From: JBCCEV01 sp039030125 | GTDB lineage: Bacteria > Pseudomonadota > Gammaproteobacteria > Ga0077536 | NCBI GenBank assembly: GCA_039030125.1 | Contig: JBCCEV010000012.1 | Coordinates: forward strand, 1-43,188 | Reading direction: 5' to 3' | DNA: 43,188 nucleotides | In this document: positions 34,024 through 42,339 of the stretch, one piece after another | How positions within the stretch are numbered: the first letter of the stretch is position 1 | How the letters are laid out: every line of letters starts with the position of its first letter | Notes under the pieces: model-generated | Seen by the model: the letters and a program-made list of their open reading frames with translations, nothing else | Database searches by the model: none | What the model was told of the DNA's origin: nothing | Position numbers and translations under genes: made by a program

Positions 34024-35391
34024 TTAATTTCCGCCATTCGCGGCTTGTGAGGTAGCTTCAATCTGGGCGAGTTGAGTGGTCAGAAAACTACTCGTGGTTT
34101 GCAACTGGGCGAGTAGTGCGTCGAGTGCGCTGAACTGAGCAACAAGCGCCTCTTCTTTTTGTAGGATGCGAAATTCCAAGTCGATTCGGCGATCCCCAAG
34201 ATCGGAAATTTGCCGGGTGATGCTTTCTTCGCGGCCGATGAGTAATCCATCGGCGTCGAGCAGCTCGTCGGCAAATTGGTCAAACCTGACAGCGAGCCCC
34301 GTTTCGGCATTTGCGAAGAGCTCGGCAACACCATTGGGATCGCTCTCAAGAGCGGTTTGAAACACACTTGAATCGAGTTCTAAAGAGCCGTTGAGCTTGG
34401 TTGAAACGCCAAGTTCGAATAGAAAATCAAAGCTTGAGGTATCGCCCGCGGCGGTGTTCATGATATTTCGCAGCGACGTTTCGATGGATCCAAGTGAGGC
34501 TCGCTCGGTTGCTAGAACGCCACCTCCCAAGTCGTCGATTGCGGAGATGAGGGTGTTGTAGCTATTGATAAACGCTTGCGCCGACTGCTCAATCGCATTG
34601 TCGTCGCGGCTTACGTCCAGCGTGGTGGAGCCGCTGGCGACTAAACCCAGAGTGACGCCTTGGATGACGTCCGTGACGGTGTTCGACGAGCGGGTCGCGA
34701 CAAAGCTACCTTCGATCGTTAGCTGAGCGTCAAGATCGACCGAGGTGAAGCCACCACTGCTGTCGCGATCGTTATTTAATGTCGCCAGTGCGAACGGATC
34801 GCTCACGCCACTCCCGTAGGTGACGCTGATGAAGTTTGACGAGCCAGTCTCGTCGGCTGAGAGCGTTAAGTGGTAACCCGCGTCGTCCTGTAATATCGAG
34901 GCCGTGACCCCGCTGTTGGTCGTCGCGTCGTTGATCGCAGCGGCGACGCCGCTTAATGTTTTGTCGCCAAAGTCCACGACAAATAGGTCGCTGCCGACCG
35001 TGATTTCGATAGTGTCTCCAACGCTTCCTATCAATGTCGTATCTTGATCAACGAAGGTCGTGCCCGCCGCGAGCCGATGGTTTTCAGCAATGCGGTTGAC
35101 CTCGACCGCGAAAGCTCCTTTGGCCGCGCTCGCGTCGGCACTCGCGGTCAGCACATTTTCATCGCCGGTGGTGGCGCTAAAAACCTGGAATTCATTTGGG
35201 TCGTTCAACTCCCGAACCGCGCTTTGAAAGCTCGATACAGCGCCTTTGAATGAACCATAGGCGCTGAGCTGAGCTTGCAGCTCGACTTCCTCGGCCCCGA
35301 GGGTGACTAACGGGCGGCGCTCCAAGACCATCAACTGGTCGATGATGGTCGAGATGTCCAGGCCAGAACCGATGCCGGGCGTGCTAAGCAT
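34024..35391 (-). CDS. fliD: Flagellar filament cap protein FliD
   Basis: 455 residues. The N-terminal FliD domain starts LSTPGIGSGLDISTIIDQLMVLERRP, then a Ser/Thr/Gly/Asp-rich beta region, and a C-terminal coiled coil of heptads (LEFRILQKEEALVAQFSALDALLAQL). This protein caps the growing filament and folds incoming flagellin outside the cell. The nearest AGGA is 13 bases before the ATG, a loose spacing. It starts 57 bp after the stop of flaG, and no promoter is obvious between them. Confidence 0.93.
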   Translation of the reverse strand: MLSTPGIGSGLDISTIIDQLMVLERRPLVTLGAEEVELQAQLSAYGSFKGAVSSFQSAVRELNDPNEFQVFSATTGDENVLTASADASAAKGAFAVEVNRIAENHRLAAGTTFVDQDTTLIGSVGDTIEITVGSDLFVVDFGDKTLSGVAAAINDATTNSGVTASILQDDAGYHLTLSADETGSSNFISVTYGSGVSDPFALATLNNDRDSSGGFTSVDLDAQLTIEGSFVATRSSNTVTDVIQGVTLGLVASGSTTLDVSRDDNAIEQSAQAFINSYNTLISAIDDLGGGVLATERASLGSIETSLRNIMNTAAGDTSSFDFLFELGVSTKLNGSLELDSSVFQTALESDPNGVAELFANAETGLAVRFDQFADELLDADGLLIGREESITRQISDLGDRRIDLEFRILQKEEALVAQFSALDALLAQLQTTSSFLTTQLAQIEATSQAANGGN

Positions 35392-35448
35392 GATGGTTGT
35401 TAAATTCCTGACGAATCCATGCGTGTGTATGCACGGCGCATGCCAAGG

Positions 35449-35817
35449 TCACACCTCATTACGAACCAACAGTCCGGTAAGGGTGTCGATTCTTGCCGAA
35501 ATCGAGAGGATCTCCTTAGGAGGGATCTGCCTTATGACCTCATCAGTCTCCCGATCGACAACAGTAATAATGGTTCTGCCGCTGTCTTCATCAACGCTGA
35601 ATTCGAGTGCACGCTGAACATTTCGAACGGAGTTCTTTACTTTTTCTACCGCCTCAGACAAAGCTGCCTGATCGACTTCCGGGAGTGTGTCGTGTGCCGT
35701 TTCACCGGCCTTCTTACTCTCCTCGGTGCTTTCTTTGGGCGATAGCATCGCGAGCTCGGAGCGCTTTGCATCCTGCGCGGCTATCTGAGCTCGCTCTGCC
35801 TGGATGGTTGTATCCAT
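35449..35817 (-). CDS. flaG: FlaG-family flagellar protein
   Basis: 122 residues. The N-terminal part is charged and disordered. The C-terminal half (about 55-122: VKNSVRNVQRALEFSVDEDSG, then TIITVVDRETDEVIRQIPPKE) is the FlaG domain, with the IRQIPPKE signature. The protein affects filament length in Vibrio and Pseudomonas relatives; its mechanism is uncertain. It sits between flagellin and fliD, as is common in polar-flagellum clusters of gammaproteobacteria. A GC-rich hairpin lies just upstream (35837-35863). Confidence 0.9.
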   Translation of the reverse strand: MDTTIQAERAQIAAQDAKRSELAMLSPKESTEESKKAGETAHDTLPEVDQAALSEAVEKVKNSVRNVQRALEFSVDEDSGRTIITVVDRETDEVIRQIPPKEILSISARIDTLTGLLVRNEV

Positions 35818-35836
35818 AGCGCTATCCCACGATTAC

Positions 35837-35863
35837 GACCCGGGGCTTTCGACGCCCCGGGTC
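35837..35863 (-). terminator. Terminator-like hairpin between flagellin and flaG
   Basis: GACCCGGGGC (35837-35846) and GCCCCGGGTC (35854-35863) form a perfect ten-pair stem with a 7-base loop, 21 bases after the flagellin stop. No U-run follows on the minus strand, so it may act with Rho or protect the 3' end of the abundant flagellin message while letting some transcription reach flaG-fliD-fliS. Confidence 0.6.
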
Positions 35864-35884
35864 ATTGGTCCAGTAGTTATAGAA

Positions 35885-37363
35885 TTATTGAAGGAGCGCC
35901 AAAGCACTTTGCGGTACGGCGTTGGCTTGCGAAACCATCGCGACACCGGCCTGCTGCAATATCTGCGCACGCGTCAATTTTGCCGTTTCCATCGCGAAAT
36001 CCGCGTCTTGAATCCGGCCACGAGCCGCTGAGATGTTCTCTCGGACGTTCTCCAGATTACGGATTGTGGATTGAAGACGGTTCAACTTGGCACCGAGGGT
36101 TGCCCGGTCGGAGTTGATTTGGTCAATACCAGCTTGGAAGGCAAGCAGCGCGAGATTGGCGCCGGCGGCGGTAGAGATCGTTTGCTGATTCACCGACGCA
36201 TCGGCCAAAGCTGTGGTCGTGCCTGTGGTTTCACCGGTGATCGCCGTTAGCGTCGCAGTGGCGTCGAAAGCCACGCTGCCGGTTCCTAATTCATCGTTGA
36301 GAACGATCAGGCCGTTAGCGCCGGCATCGACCTGCGTTGCGCCTTGAGCGAAACCAGTAATCGTTGCCATATTGGCAGTATTTGCCGCAACGGTGATGGC
36401 GTCGCCAGTGCGGTTGAGCAAGACCAAACGGTTGGCATCAGTACCACCATCGTCTTTTACCGCCGTGACCCCATGGAGGCTGGTTTTAGCGTTGATGGCG
36501 CCAACCACGTCGTCCATTTCAAAGTCCGTGCCGCCGTCGATGCTGATCCCATTGATGACTAAATCACCGTTCGCGGTCGTGAAACCGCCACCGCCACCGG
36601 CGTCGGCGTTAGCATCGGTTACGTCATTGACGCTGACCGCGGCATTGCCGAATCCAAAGGCGGAGACCCCGGTCGAAGCCGTCTGGTCGTTGAGCAAGTT
36701 GATCTTATCGACGGAGTTCGTTTCGATGGCGATAGCCGAAGCAAAGTTCACCCCGTTGATGGTGTCTGAAGTCGCCAGTGCTGTTTCGAAGGTATCGCGA
36801 ACTCGAGCCGCGAAGGTCGCATCGTTTAAGCCATTAACCGCGCTGTAGTTCGAAGCAACCCCAAGGCCGGTCGGCGATAGGTTACTGACCGACACGTTCA
36901 GTGTTTCGTTGACGGTCGTACCCACCTGAATATCGGCACTGAAGCCGCCGGTGAGCAGTTTTTCACCGTTATAGCGGGTTTGATTTACGACTCGGCTCAT
37001 TTCCTCCAGGATTTGCGAGACCTCTTGGTTTAGAGACTCGCGATCGCTGGACGTATTGTAGTTCGCCGCTTGCAGCGCCAAATCATTGGCACGAATCAGT
37101 GAATTCACCATTTCGTCCATGGCGCCTTCCGCGGTTTGAGCGATGGAAATACCATCGTTCGCGTTACGAATTGCGACGGACAAGCCGCTGACTTGGACGC
37201 TCATGCGTGTGGCGATCGCGAGGCCCGCCGCATCGTCCTTGGCGGAATTGATGCGTAGGCCCGATGATAGCCGCGTAATTGTCGTTTGCAGGTCAGCCTG
37301 CGAACGATTCAGATTTCGCTGAGCCGTCATCGATAAGATGTTGCTATTAATCGTTTGAGGCAT
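35885..37363 (-). CDS. fliC: Flagellin
   Basis: 492 residues from the ATG at 37363; GGGGAG lies about 7 bases upstream, and a longer frame would add eight residues with no ribosome site. N-terminal D0/D1 domain: MPQTINSNILSMTAQRNL, then RLSSGLRINSAKDDAAGLAIA. C-terminal D1/D0: LENVRENISAARGRIQDADFA, ending QSALALLQ. Residues about 160-400 are the variable outer domains, rich in Thr, Ala, Gly and Asp, with a glycine run at about 265-270. Exported and polymerised into the filament. It heads a minus-strand block flagellin-flaG-fliD-fliS-FliT-like and is preceded by a sigma28-type promoter. Confidence 0.96.
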   Translation of the reverse strand: MPQTINSNILSMTAQRNLNRSQADLQTTITRLSSGLRINSAKDDAAGLAIATRMSVQVSGLSVAIRNANDGISIAQTAEGAMDEMVNSLIRANDLALQAANYNTSSDRESLNQEVSQILEEMSRVVNQTRYNGEKLLTGGFSADIQVGTTVNETLNVSVSNLSPTGLGVASNYSAVNGLNDATFAARVRDTFETALATSDTINGVNFASAIAIETNSVDKINLLNDQTASTGVSAFGFGNAAVSVNDVTDANADAGGGGGFTTANGDLVINGISIDGGTDFEMDDVVGAINAKTSLHGVTAVKDDGGTDANRLVLLNRTGDAITVAANTANMATITGFAQGATQVDAGANGLIVLNDELGTGSVAFDATATLTAITGETTGTTTALADASVNQQTISTAAGANLALLAFQAGIDQINSDRATLGAKLNRLQSTIRNLENVRENISAARGRIQDADFAMETAKLTRAQILQQAGVAMVSQANAVPQSALALLQ

Positions 37364-37797
37364 TGGTAGCTCCCCATGACTCTCCACCTGCTGAGCGTTT
37401 GCTTGCGCTCGGTGGAATTAATCTTTGACGGATATATCGCGCAACGATATTTACCGCCTCCGTGGGGTGGTATCGGGAAGGCGCATACAAACTTTAGTGA
37501 GATCGGCAACAGTTGCCGCCTACTCCGGCAAGGACTGCCATTGCATGCGTTAGATTTGTTTAATTTGCACGGCCAAAATAACCGCTATGGCCGGGGGCGT
37601 TGTGCTAATAGAACAAGACAATCTATCGGCGGGAACGCGCTCACGAGTGCGGTCTTACTCGGCGTTGGGCGGTGTGGGCCACAGGCGAGCCTGGCGCTAA
37701 AGTGGGCTAAAGTTTTATCCACTGAGGCCGGGCAGTGGGCCGCGTTTTAGTGGCCGTCACCGTCTGCCATCTAAACCAGTCGCCCGGAGCAAACCGC
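37364..37797 (-). promoter_or_regulatory. Flagellin upstream region (434 bp, no gene)
   Basis: No convincing coding sequence on either strand. The part nearest flagellin holds the promoter (37470-37496) and about 100 bases of 5' leader. The leader contains a bulged hairpin at 37383-37416: TCCACC and GAGCG pair with CGCTC and GGTGGA, with four bases bulged. Beyond the promoter are palindromes GGCAAC-a-GTTGCC (37505-37517) and TTGCCG (37513-37518) facing CGGCAA (37526-37531), possible regulator sites. I see nothing in 37540-37797 that I can support. Confidence 0.6.
37470..37496 (-). promoter_or_regulatory. fliA-dependent: Sigma28 (FliA)-type promoter of flagellin
   Basis: Read on the minus strand: TAAAGTTT (37496-37489), an 11-base spacer, then CCCGATAC (37477-37470). 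The FliA consensus is TAAAGTTT-N11-GCCGATAA, so the -35 is perfect, the spacing exact and the -10 differs at two places. Transcription should start near 37463, giving a leader of about 100 bases. Confidence 0.85.
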
Positions 37798-38463
37798 CTA
37801 TCCGGCGCGTGCGCCCCACGTTGGCGCTTCTTCCTCGATCAATCGGCGAAATGATTCTCGTGAGTGCATGCGGTCGATGAACGCACTCAAGTTCGGATAA
37901 TCGCCAACTGGCACTAAGACGCCGGCGTGGCGCAGATTGACATGGATCGAGGCAATCGCGAGATCCGCGATAGAGATTTGGTCGCCAACGAAGAAGTCTT
38001 TATCGCCGAGCTGGGATTCCAGGTAGCTCCAAAAGGTTGGGAATTCGGTTTCAATAACCTGCGCCGCGGCGGCTTCCGCTTCGCTGCCGGCGGGATCGCC
38101 GGACATCATGGGTTCGACGACCAGGGGGAAAAAGACCTTACCGCCAGCAACCGGGGTAAATCCGCCGTCAATGAATTCTTCGAGCCAAATCGCATCGGTA
38201 TAACCGTCGAGGTCACGCGGAAAAATCTGTGGCTCCGGATTCTTACGCTCAATGTATTGGCAAATGACACTTGAGTCATTGACTAGGCGGTCGCCGTCCT
38301 TAAGCACTGGGATCTTGCCCAGGGGACTGATATTTCGCCACCCCTCTGGCGGCGAGAAAGGGCTGACTTGTTCGTAATCGTACGGAATGTTCTTCTCGGC
38401 CAGCATTGCCCGAACTTTCCGAACAAATGGAGAAACGTTCGCACCTAGAATTTGAAAGTTCAT
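37798..38463 (-). CDS. Glutathione S-transferase family protein
   Basis: 221 residues. Thioredoxin-like N-terminal domain: MNFQILGANVSPFVRKVRAML, then SPLGKIPVL with the cis-proline and NDSSVICQYIE for the gamma-glutamyl contact. The SPF sequence near the start places a Ser where active GSTs stabilise the thiolate, as in Zeta/Omega-like and bacterial types. The C-terminal helical domain shows the typical VGDQISIADLAIAS. Substrate unknown. It is downstream of the LolA-like gene by 18 bp on the same strand, so it may be the last gene of that operon. Confidence 0.9.
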   Translation of the reverse strand: MNFQILGANVSPFVRKVRAMLAEKNIPYDYEQVSPFSPPEGWRNISPLGKIPVLKDGDRLVNDSSVICQYIERKNPEPQIFPRDLDGYTDAIWLEEFIDGGFTPVAGGKVFFPLVVEPMMSGDPAGSEAEAAAAQVIETEFPTFWSYLESQLGDKDFFVGDQISIADLAIASIHVNLRHAGVLVPVGDYPNLSAFIDRMHSRESFRRLIEEEAPTWGARAG

Positions 38464-38481
38464 GTTGCTCTCCTTTATTGC

Positions 38482-39258
38482 TCACCGCGTTCTTTTTAGC
38501 GTGTTGCGATCAAAATCGCGATCGGTGAGACCCGTTTTAAACTGGTAGTTTGACCAAGTGAGTTCGGTGCTCTTTTTTGTTTGGTGGTTATTCATCAACA
38601 TACTGTCAGCGCGCCAGTAGCGCTCAAGATATTGGTTGTAACCTTTAAATTGCAAAGTTTTCAGTAGTGCATTCTTGCGATCGTAATATTCGATTTGCAG
38701 CGCTTGCTGCATTTCTTTGTCGAGCCACACGATCTGCCGCGTGTAGCCGGAGTTTTCATATTCGGGGTAGTACTCGATAACCGAAACCTCCCGCCCTTCA
38801 AAACCCTCGTCGCGCAGCCATTTGTAATTGTACTTTTCGACTTCTTGGGAAGTGAGGTCTTCGTAGGCAAACTCACTGCCGACAAAAGGTCCAGATTTGT
38901 TTGCCGATGCGATCCGCTTAACGCGTTTCAGCGCCGGTAAGTACAACCATTGATCATCCGGTGTTAGTGCATGGGTAAAACTAAGAAAAGCAGTGCCCTT
39001 GATGTCTTTAGGCGCGTCAAAGACCGACAGGCTCTTGTCGCCGTCGCCATCGACCTCCAAAGAATTGATCCGCAGTGTGCGACGGCTTTCTTGACCTTGA
39101 CTGTTGCGCAATACCATCTGCAGCTCGGCTGTTTGATCGACCCAGCCGGTATCTGCCTCGTCGGCGGCGACAATGATATTGCGGCCCTTTTCTTCAGGTG
39201 TTTCCGCTTGGGCGCTAGGCCACAGCAGCGCGGCGCTCAGAAGGATCAGTAATCGCAT
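38482..39258 (-). CDS. Outer-membrane lipoprotein-sorting LolA-like protein
   Basis: 258 residues from the ATG at 39258 with AGAGGA 9 bases upstream; a TTG at 39276 is less likely. Residues 1-18 are a signal peptide ending AQA. The mature part is a beta-rich LolA-like fold (DQWLYLPALKRVKRIASANKSGPFVGSEFAYEDL is contiguous over about 108-142, with its GSEFAYEDL end as a hallmark of the group). Such proteins usually accompany RND exporters and may pass hydrophobic cargo across the periplasm. The start overlaps the end of the RND gene by 44 bp. Confidence 0.8.
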   Translation of the reverse strand: MRLLILLSAALLWPSAQAETPEEKGRNIIVAADEADTGWVDQTAELQMVLRNSQGQESRRTLRINSLEVDGDGDKSLSVFDAPKDIKGTAFLSFTHALTPDDQWLYLPALKRVKRIASANKSGPFVGSEFAYEDLTSQEVEKYNYKWLRDEGFEGREVSVIEYYPEYENSGYTRQIVWLDKEMQQALQIEYYDRKNALLKTLQFKGYNQYLERYWRADSMLMNNHQTKKSTELTWSNYQFKTGLTDRDFDRNTLKRTR

Positions 39259-41554
39259 CGTCCGGGTCCTCTTCAAATTTCATTAATAGGGGTGGAAGGA
39301 ATAGAAAATCAGCGATCAGGGCAATAGCGATCACCACCGCCGTGAGTAGCCCCATACCGGCATTCAATTCAAACAGCGAAGTTGCCAATATGGAAAACCC
39401 TATAACCAGCACCGTGGAGGTGACAAGCAGCGCCCGTCCGACTGTTTTGAACGCGTAACGCACGGATTGTTCCGGGTTGTAGCCCAGTTCGCGCTTTGCC
39501 CGAAGGTATTTCGAAAGGAAATGCACTGTGTCGTCGACTACGATCCCGAGCGTCAGGCTGGTTACGACAGAGAGCGCAATGCCGACTTCACCAACAAAAA
39601 TCCCCCATAAACCAAAGCCAACTGCGGCGGGCACCAGGTTTGGAATGAGGCTAATGATGCCGATCCGCAGCGAACGTAGCGCAACGATCAGCAATATGGA
39701 AATCAAAACAAGCGCAAGCGTCGTGCCGATCAGCATGGCGCGGATGTTGCGACGGCCAATGTTAGAGAACATTGCGATGGTGCCAGCGCTATCGTTGTCG
39801 ATAACGCTGGATGCGTTTTCTTCAAGCCAAGCTTTCGCTTGTTTATCAAAAGCGATCAACTCATTGCTGGAGACCAATCGCAGCGTCATGCTGACTTTGG
39901 TGCCGGATTTGTCGATATTGATTTGATTATTCAAGTCCAGGCCATACGGGAGGGACATCTCGTAGAGCAACAAATATTGGGCGGCGAGGTCGCGCTCACC
40001 AGGTAGGCGATACCATTGCAGCGCGTCACCATGCATATTCTTGTTGAGGCGTTTCATGATGTCGGTGAAGGCATGAACATGGACCGTTTCCGGCCGCTGG
40101 CGCGCCCAACTCGTGAACGCTTCTACGTCGCGGAGAAACTCTGGATCATTGACGCCGCCGGAATCGGCACTTTTCAGAGAGTAATTGATTGTGTAGATCC
40201 CGGTCAGATTGTCGAGCGTGAAATCAGTGGCGGTGCGAAAGTCTAGCGGCGGGTGAAAGTAGTGAACGAACACGTCATTGAGTTCATTGCGCGGAATGTT
40301 CGCGATCGTGGTGACGATGATTGCACCCATCGTGAACAAAAGTGTGCGCCGGCGCCGAATGACAAATTCCGCTAATCGCTCCATCAAGATATCGTTTAAC
40401 GGTGTACGCCGTTTGGGTTTTACGGGTAAGAGTGTGATGAGCGAGGGCAGCAGGGTAATGGACAGGATATAGGCGAACCCAACACCTATCGCTACGATGG
40501 TCCCTAGCATCCGAAACGGCGGGACTTCTGAGAAATTCAGGGTTAAAAACCCAATGGTTGTAGTAGCGCTCGCCAAGGTCACCGGTTGGAAATTGACACG
40601 TAGGCTTTCTTCCATTGCGGCGAGCCGCTGGGCGCCGTTTTGCACGCCTTGGTAGTAACTGATCAGAATATGGACGCAATTAGCGATCGCCACGGTCAAT
40701 ATCACGGTCGGCGCGGATGCTGACGCCGAAGTGATCGGAAAGCCAAGCATGCCGGTGATCCCCATTGCCGCAGCTACCGAGGCGCCGATGACCACCACCG
40801 TGGAGAGAGAGCCAAAGAAGCTCCCCACAAGAATAATCAGCAAGCCGAACATCACGGCGAAGCTCATTGGCATCACGCCAGTTAAATCATTTACCGATTG
40901 CTCCGAAAACGAGTTATTCATCACCACCATGCCGGTGAGGTAATAGTCGTGATCGGGATGACGTGCTCGATAGCGATCGACCATCGCGCGGATGTAGTTG
41001 ACCACCACGGGGGTTGCCGCGGCCTGTTCCGCAGCCGGTATTTGCACCGTCACGTTAAGTGCTGTGACGTGCGCACTCTGGGACACTAAGCGACCCTTAA
41101 GTAGCGGCTCGCTCAGTGCAATAGTTTGGATGCGCGCGAGCTGCGCGGCATCGAGGCGGTGTGCGTCACCAACGAGATTTGCTACCTGCAAATCATCGTC
41201 GATTGCTTCGGTGTGTTGAAAATTGGTTAGCGAATCAACCCGGGTTGAATAGGGGATCTGCCAGGCATCGTTCGTCATTTCCTCGACGATAGCCAACGTG
41301 TCATTGGTGAAAACTTTACGAGACTTCGGCGCGATAACAATGAGCACGTTGTCGGTCTTGTTATAGGTGCGTTCCATTTCTTCGAAAGCGCGTAATTGCG
41401 GGTTGTCTTTCGAGAAAAAGACTTTGTAGGAAGAGTCGAGGTAAAGATGGCGCGCGCCGGTCGCGCAATAGGCCGTGATCACGAGCGCCGCGACAATGAT
41501 AAGGAGGCGATGGCCAAGCACCCACTTTGGGATTTGTGTTTCGAGCCAGTTCAC
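39215..41554 (-). CDS. RND-superfamily (MMPL-like) exporter
   Basis: 779 residues starting with GTG, which overlaps the TetR stop by 4 bp. Layout: one membrane helix (about 14-34), a large periplasmic domain, a bundle of membrane helices from about 225 to 380, a second periplasmic domain (about 430-600), and a final bundle of helices. The repeats TGMVVMNNSF, GITGMLGFPITSASASAPTVIL and LSVVTSLTLGIVVDDTVHFLSKY carry acidic residues typical of proton-coupled RND transport. The family exports lipids, sterols/hopanoids or siderophores. The substrate is unknown. A TetR regulator lies upstream and a LolA-like partner downstream. Confidence 0.87.
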   Translation of the reverse strand: MNWLETQIPKWVLGHRLLIIVAALVITAYCATGARHLYLDSSYKVFFSKDNPQLRAFEEMERTYNKTDNVLIVIAPKSRKVFTNDTLAIVEEMTNDAWQIPYSTRVDSLTNFQHTEAIDDDLQVANLVGDAHRLDAAQLARIQTIALSEPLLKGRLVSQSAHVTALNVTVQIPAAEQAAATPVVVNYIRAMVDRYRARHPDHDYYLTGMVVMNNSFSEQSVNDLTGVMPMSFAVMFGLLIILVGSFFGSLSTVVVIGASVAAAMGITGMLGFPITSASASAPTVILTVAIANCVHILISYYQGVQNGAQRLAAMEESLRVNFQPVTLASATTTIGFLTLNFSEVPPFRMLGTIVAIGVGFAYILSITLLPSLITLLPVKPKRRTPLNDILMERLAEFVIRRRRTLLFTMGAIIVTTIANIPRNELNDVFVHYFHPPLDFRTATDFTLDNLTGIYTINYSLKSADSGGVNDPEFLRDVEAFTSWARQRPETVHVHAFTDIMKRLNKNMHGDALQWYRLPGERDLAAQYLLLYEMSLPYGLDLNNQINIDKSGTKVSMTLRLVSSNELIAFDKQAKAWLEENASSVIDNDSAGTIAMFSNIGRRNIRAMLIGTTLALVLISILLIVALRSLRIGIISLIPNLVPAAVGFGLWGIFVGEVGIALSVVTSLTLGIVVDDTVHFLSKYLRAKRELGYNPEQSVRYAFKTVGRALLVTSTVLVIGFSILATSLFELNAGMGLLTAVVIAIALIADFLFLPPLLMKFEEDPDDAITDPSERRAAVA

Positions 41555-42153
41555 GCGTGTGTGGGTGTGCTTAACGAATCGCAGAGGAGTTTTGTTAGGC
41601 CACGGGCGCGCCGGTCATAGTCGTCGCGGGTCAGTAGCCCGACAAATAGGGGAACATCGAAAACGACCAAGGCGCTGTATATCGAGGCTGCCGCACCCTC
41701 GGCTTGCTTAGCATCAAATTCACCGTCGGCTACGCCAAGGTCCAAGATGTTTTGCAGTAGCCCCTGATGGGCTGCCACTTTGTCGAGAACCATCGCGGCG
41801 TTTTCGCGCGTAATAATGTCCACTAATTGGCCGATCATCGAATCACCGCTGGCGAGTTCGTGGGTATGCTCGACCATGGTCAGCGCGTAGGCCTCGAGTT
41901 TTTCGCGGGCCCTGCGATCACTGGCCACAACCTTTTGTAAGCGTTCCAGGCGCGTGGACATCCAACGGCCGCAGACCTCGAAGGCGATTGCCTGCTTGTT
42001 CCTAAAATACCGGTAGAGGTTGGCGGTTGACATGGATACGTCGTTCGCAATCTCGGCCATCGTGGTTTTGTGATAGCCGTAAGCTAAAAAGCGCTGCTCG
42101 GCGGCTTGGAGGATCCGTTCGCGGGCGTCGGTGATCGGTCGGTTTGCAGTCAT
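41551..42153 (-). CDS. TetR-family transcriptional regulator
   Basis: 200 residues from the ATG at 42153; a longer start at 42198 also has a GAGG upstream but would put a palindromic operator inside the gene start. The N-terminal HTH is canonical: RERILQAAEQRFLAYGYHKTT, then MAEIANDVSMSTANLYRYF with the recognition helix, and NKQAIAFEV. The rest is the ligand-binding/dimerisation domain; the ligand is unknown. It is transcribed away from an acyl-CoA synthetase gene and directly into an RND exporter gene (4-bp overlap), suggesting local repression of both. Confidence 0.9.
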   Translation of the reverse strand: MTANRPITDARERILQAAEQRFLAYGYHKTTMAEIANDVSMSTANLYRYFRNKQAIAFEVCGRWMSTRLERLQKVVASDRRAREKLEAYALTMVEHTHELASGDSMIGQLVDIITRENAAMVLDKVAAHQGLLQNILDLGVADGEFDAKQAEGAAASIYSALVVFDVPLFVGLLTRDDYDRRARGLTKLLCDSLSTPTHA

Positions 42154-42175
42154 GGGGGCAGCAATGGATAGGATG

Positions 42176-42197
42176 TGAATAATAGAGATATTATTCA
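42176..42197. promoter_or_regulatory. Palindromic operator candidate of the TetR regulator
   Basis: TGAATAATA, four bases GAGA, then TATTATTCA: a perfect 9-bp inverted repeat spanning 22 bp. It lies 23 bp upstream of the TetR start and 143 bp before the acyl-CoA synthetase start, in the shared control region. Length and symmetry fit TetR-family operators. Confidence 0.65.
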
Positions 42198-42339
42198 TTC
42201 TTCACCGCCTCGCAAGCCGCGGTGCCGCCGGGTCACCTGCTTGGAGGAGATTTCACGCGATTTGCCAGCCTTGCCTGGCCACGCGATCATAGCCGCCGCC
42301 CGGTGGGGGCATCACACATCAAAGAACCAGGGGAGAGGA

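Noticed and set aside
37520..37540. Sigma54-like TGGCA...TTGC on the minus strand upstream of flagellin
   Set aside because: The GG and GC elements are only 8 bases apart; sigma54 promoters need 10. The sigma28 site at 37470-37496 explains the gene better.
37376..37750. Plus-strand open frame of 124 codons upstream of flagellin
   Set aside because: It runs through the sigma28 promoter and leader hairpin and has no motif or ribosome site.
42175..42339. N-terminal extension of the acyl-CoA synthetase from an ATG at 42175
   Set aside because: It runs through the TetR palindrome, shows no family similarity, and a strong ribosome site marks the ATG at 42340.
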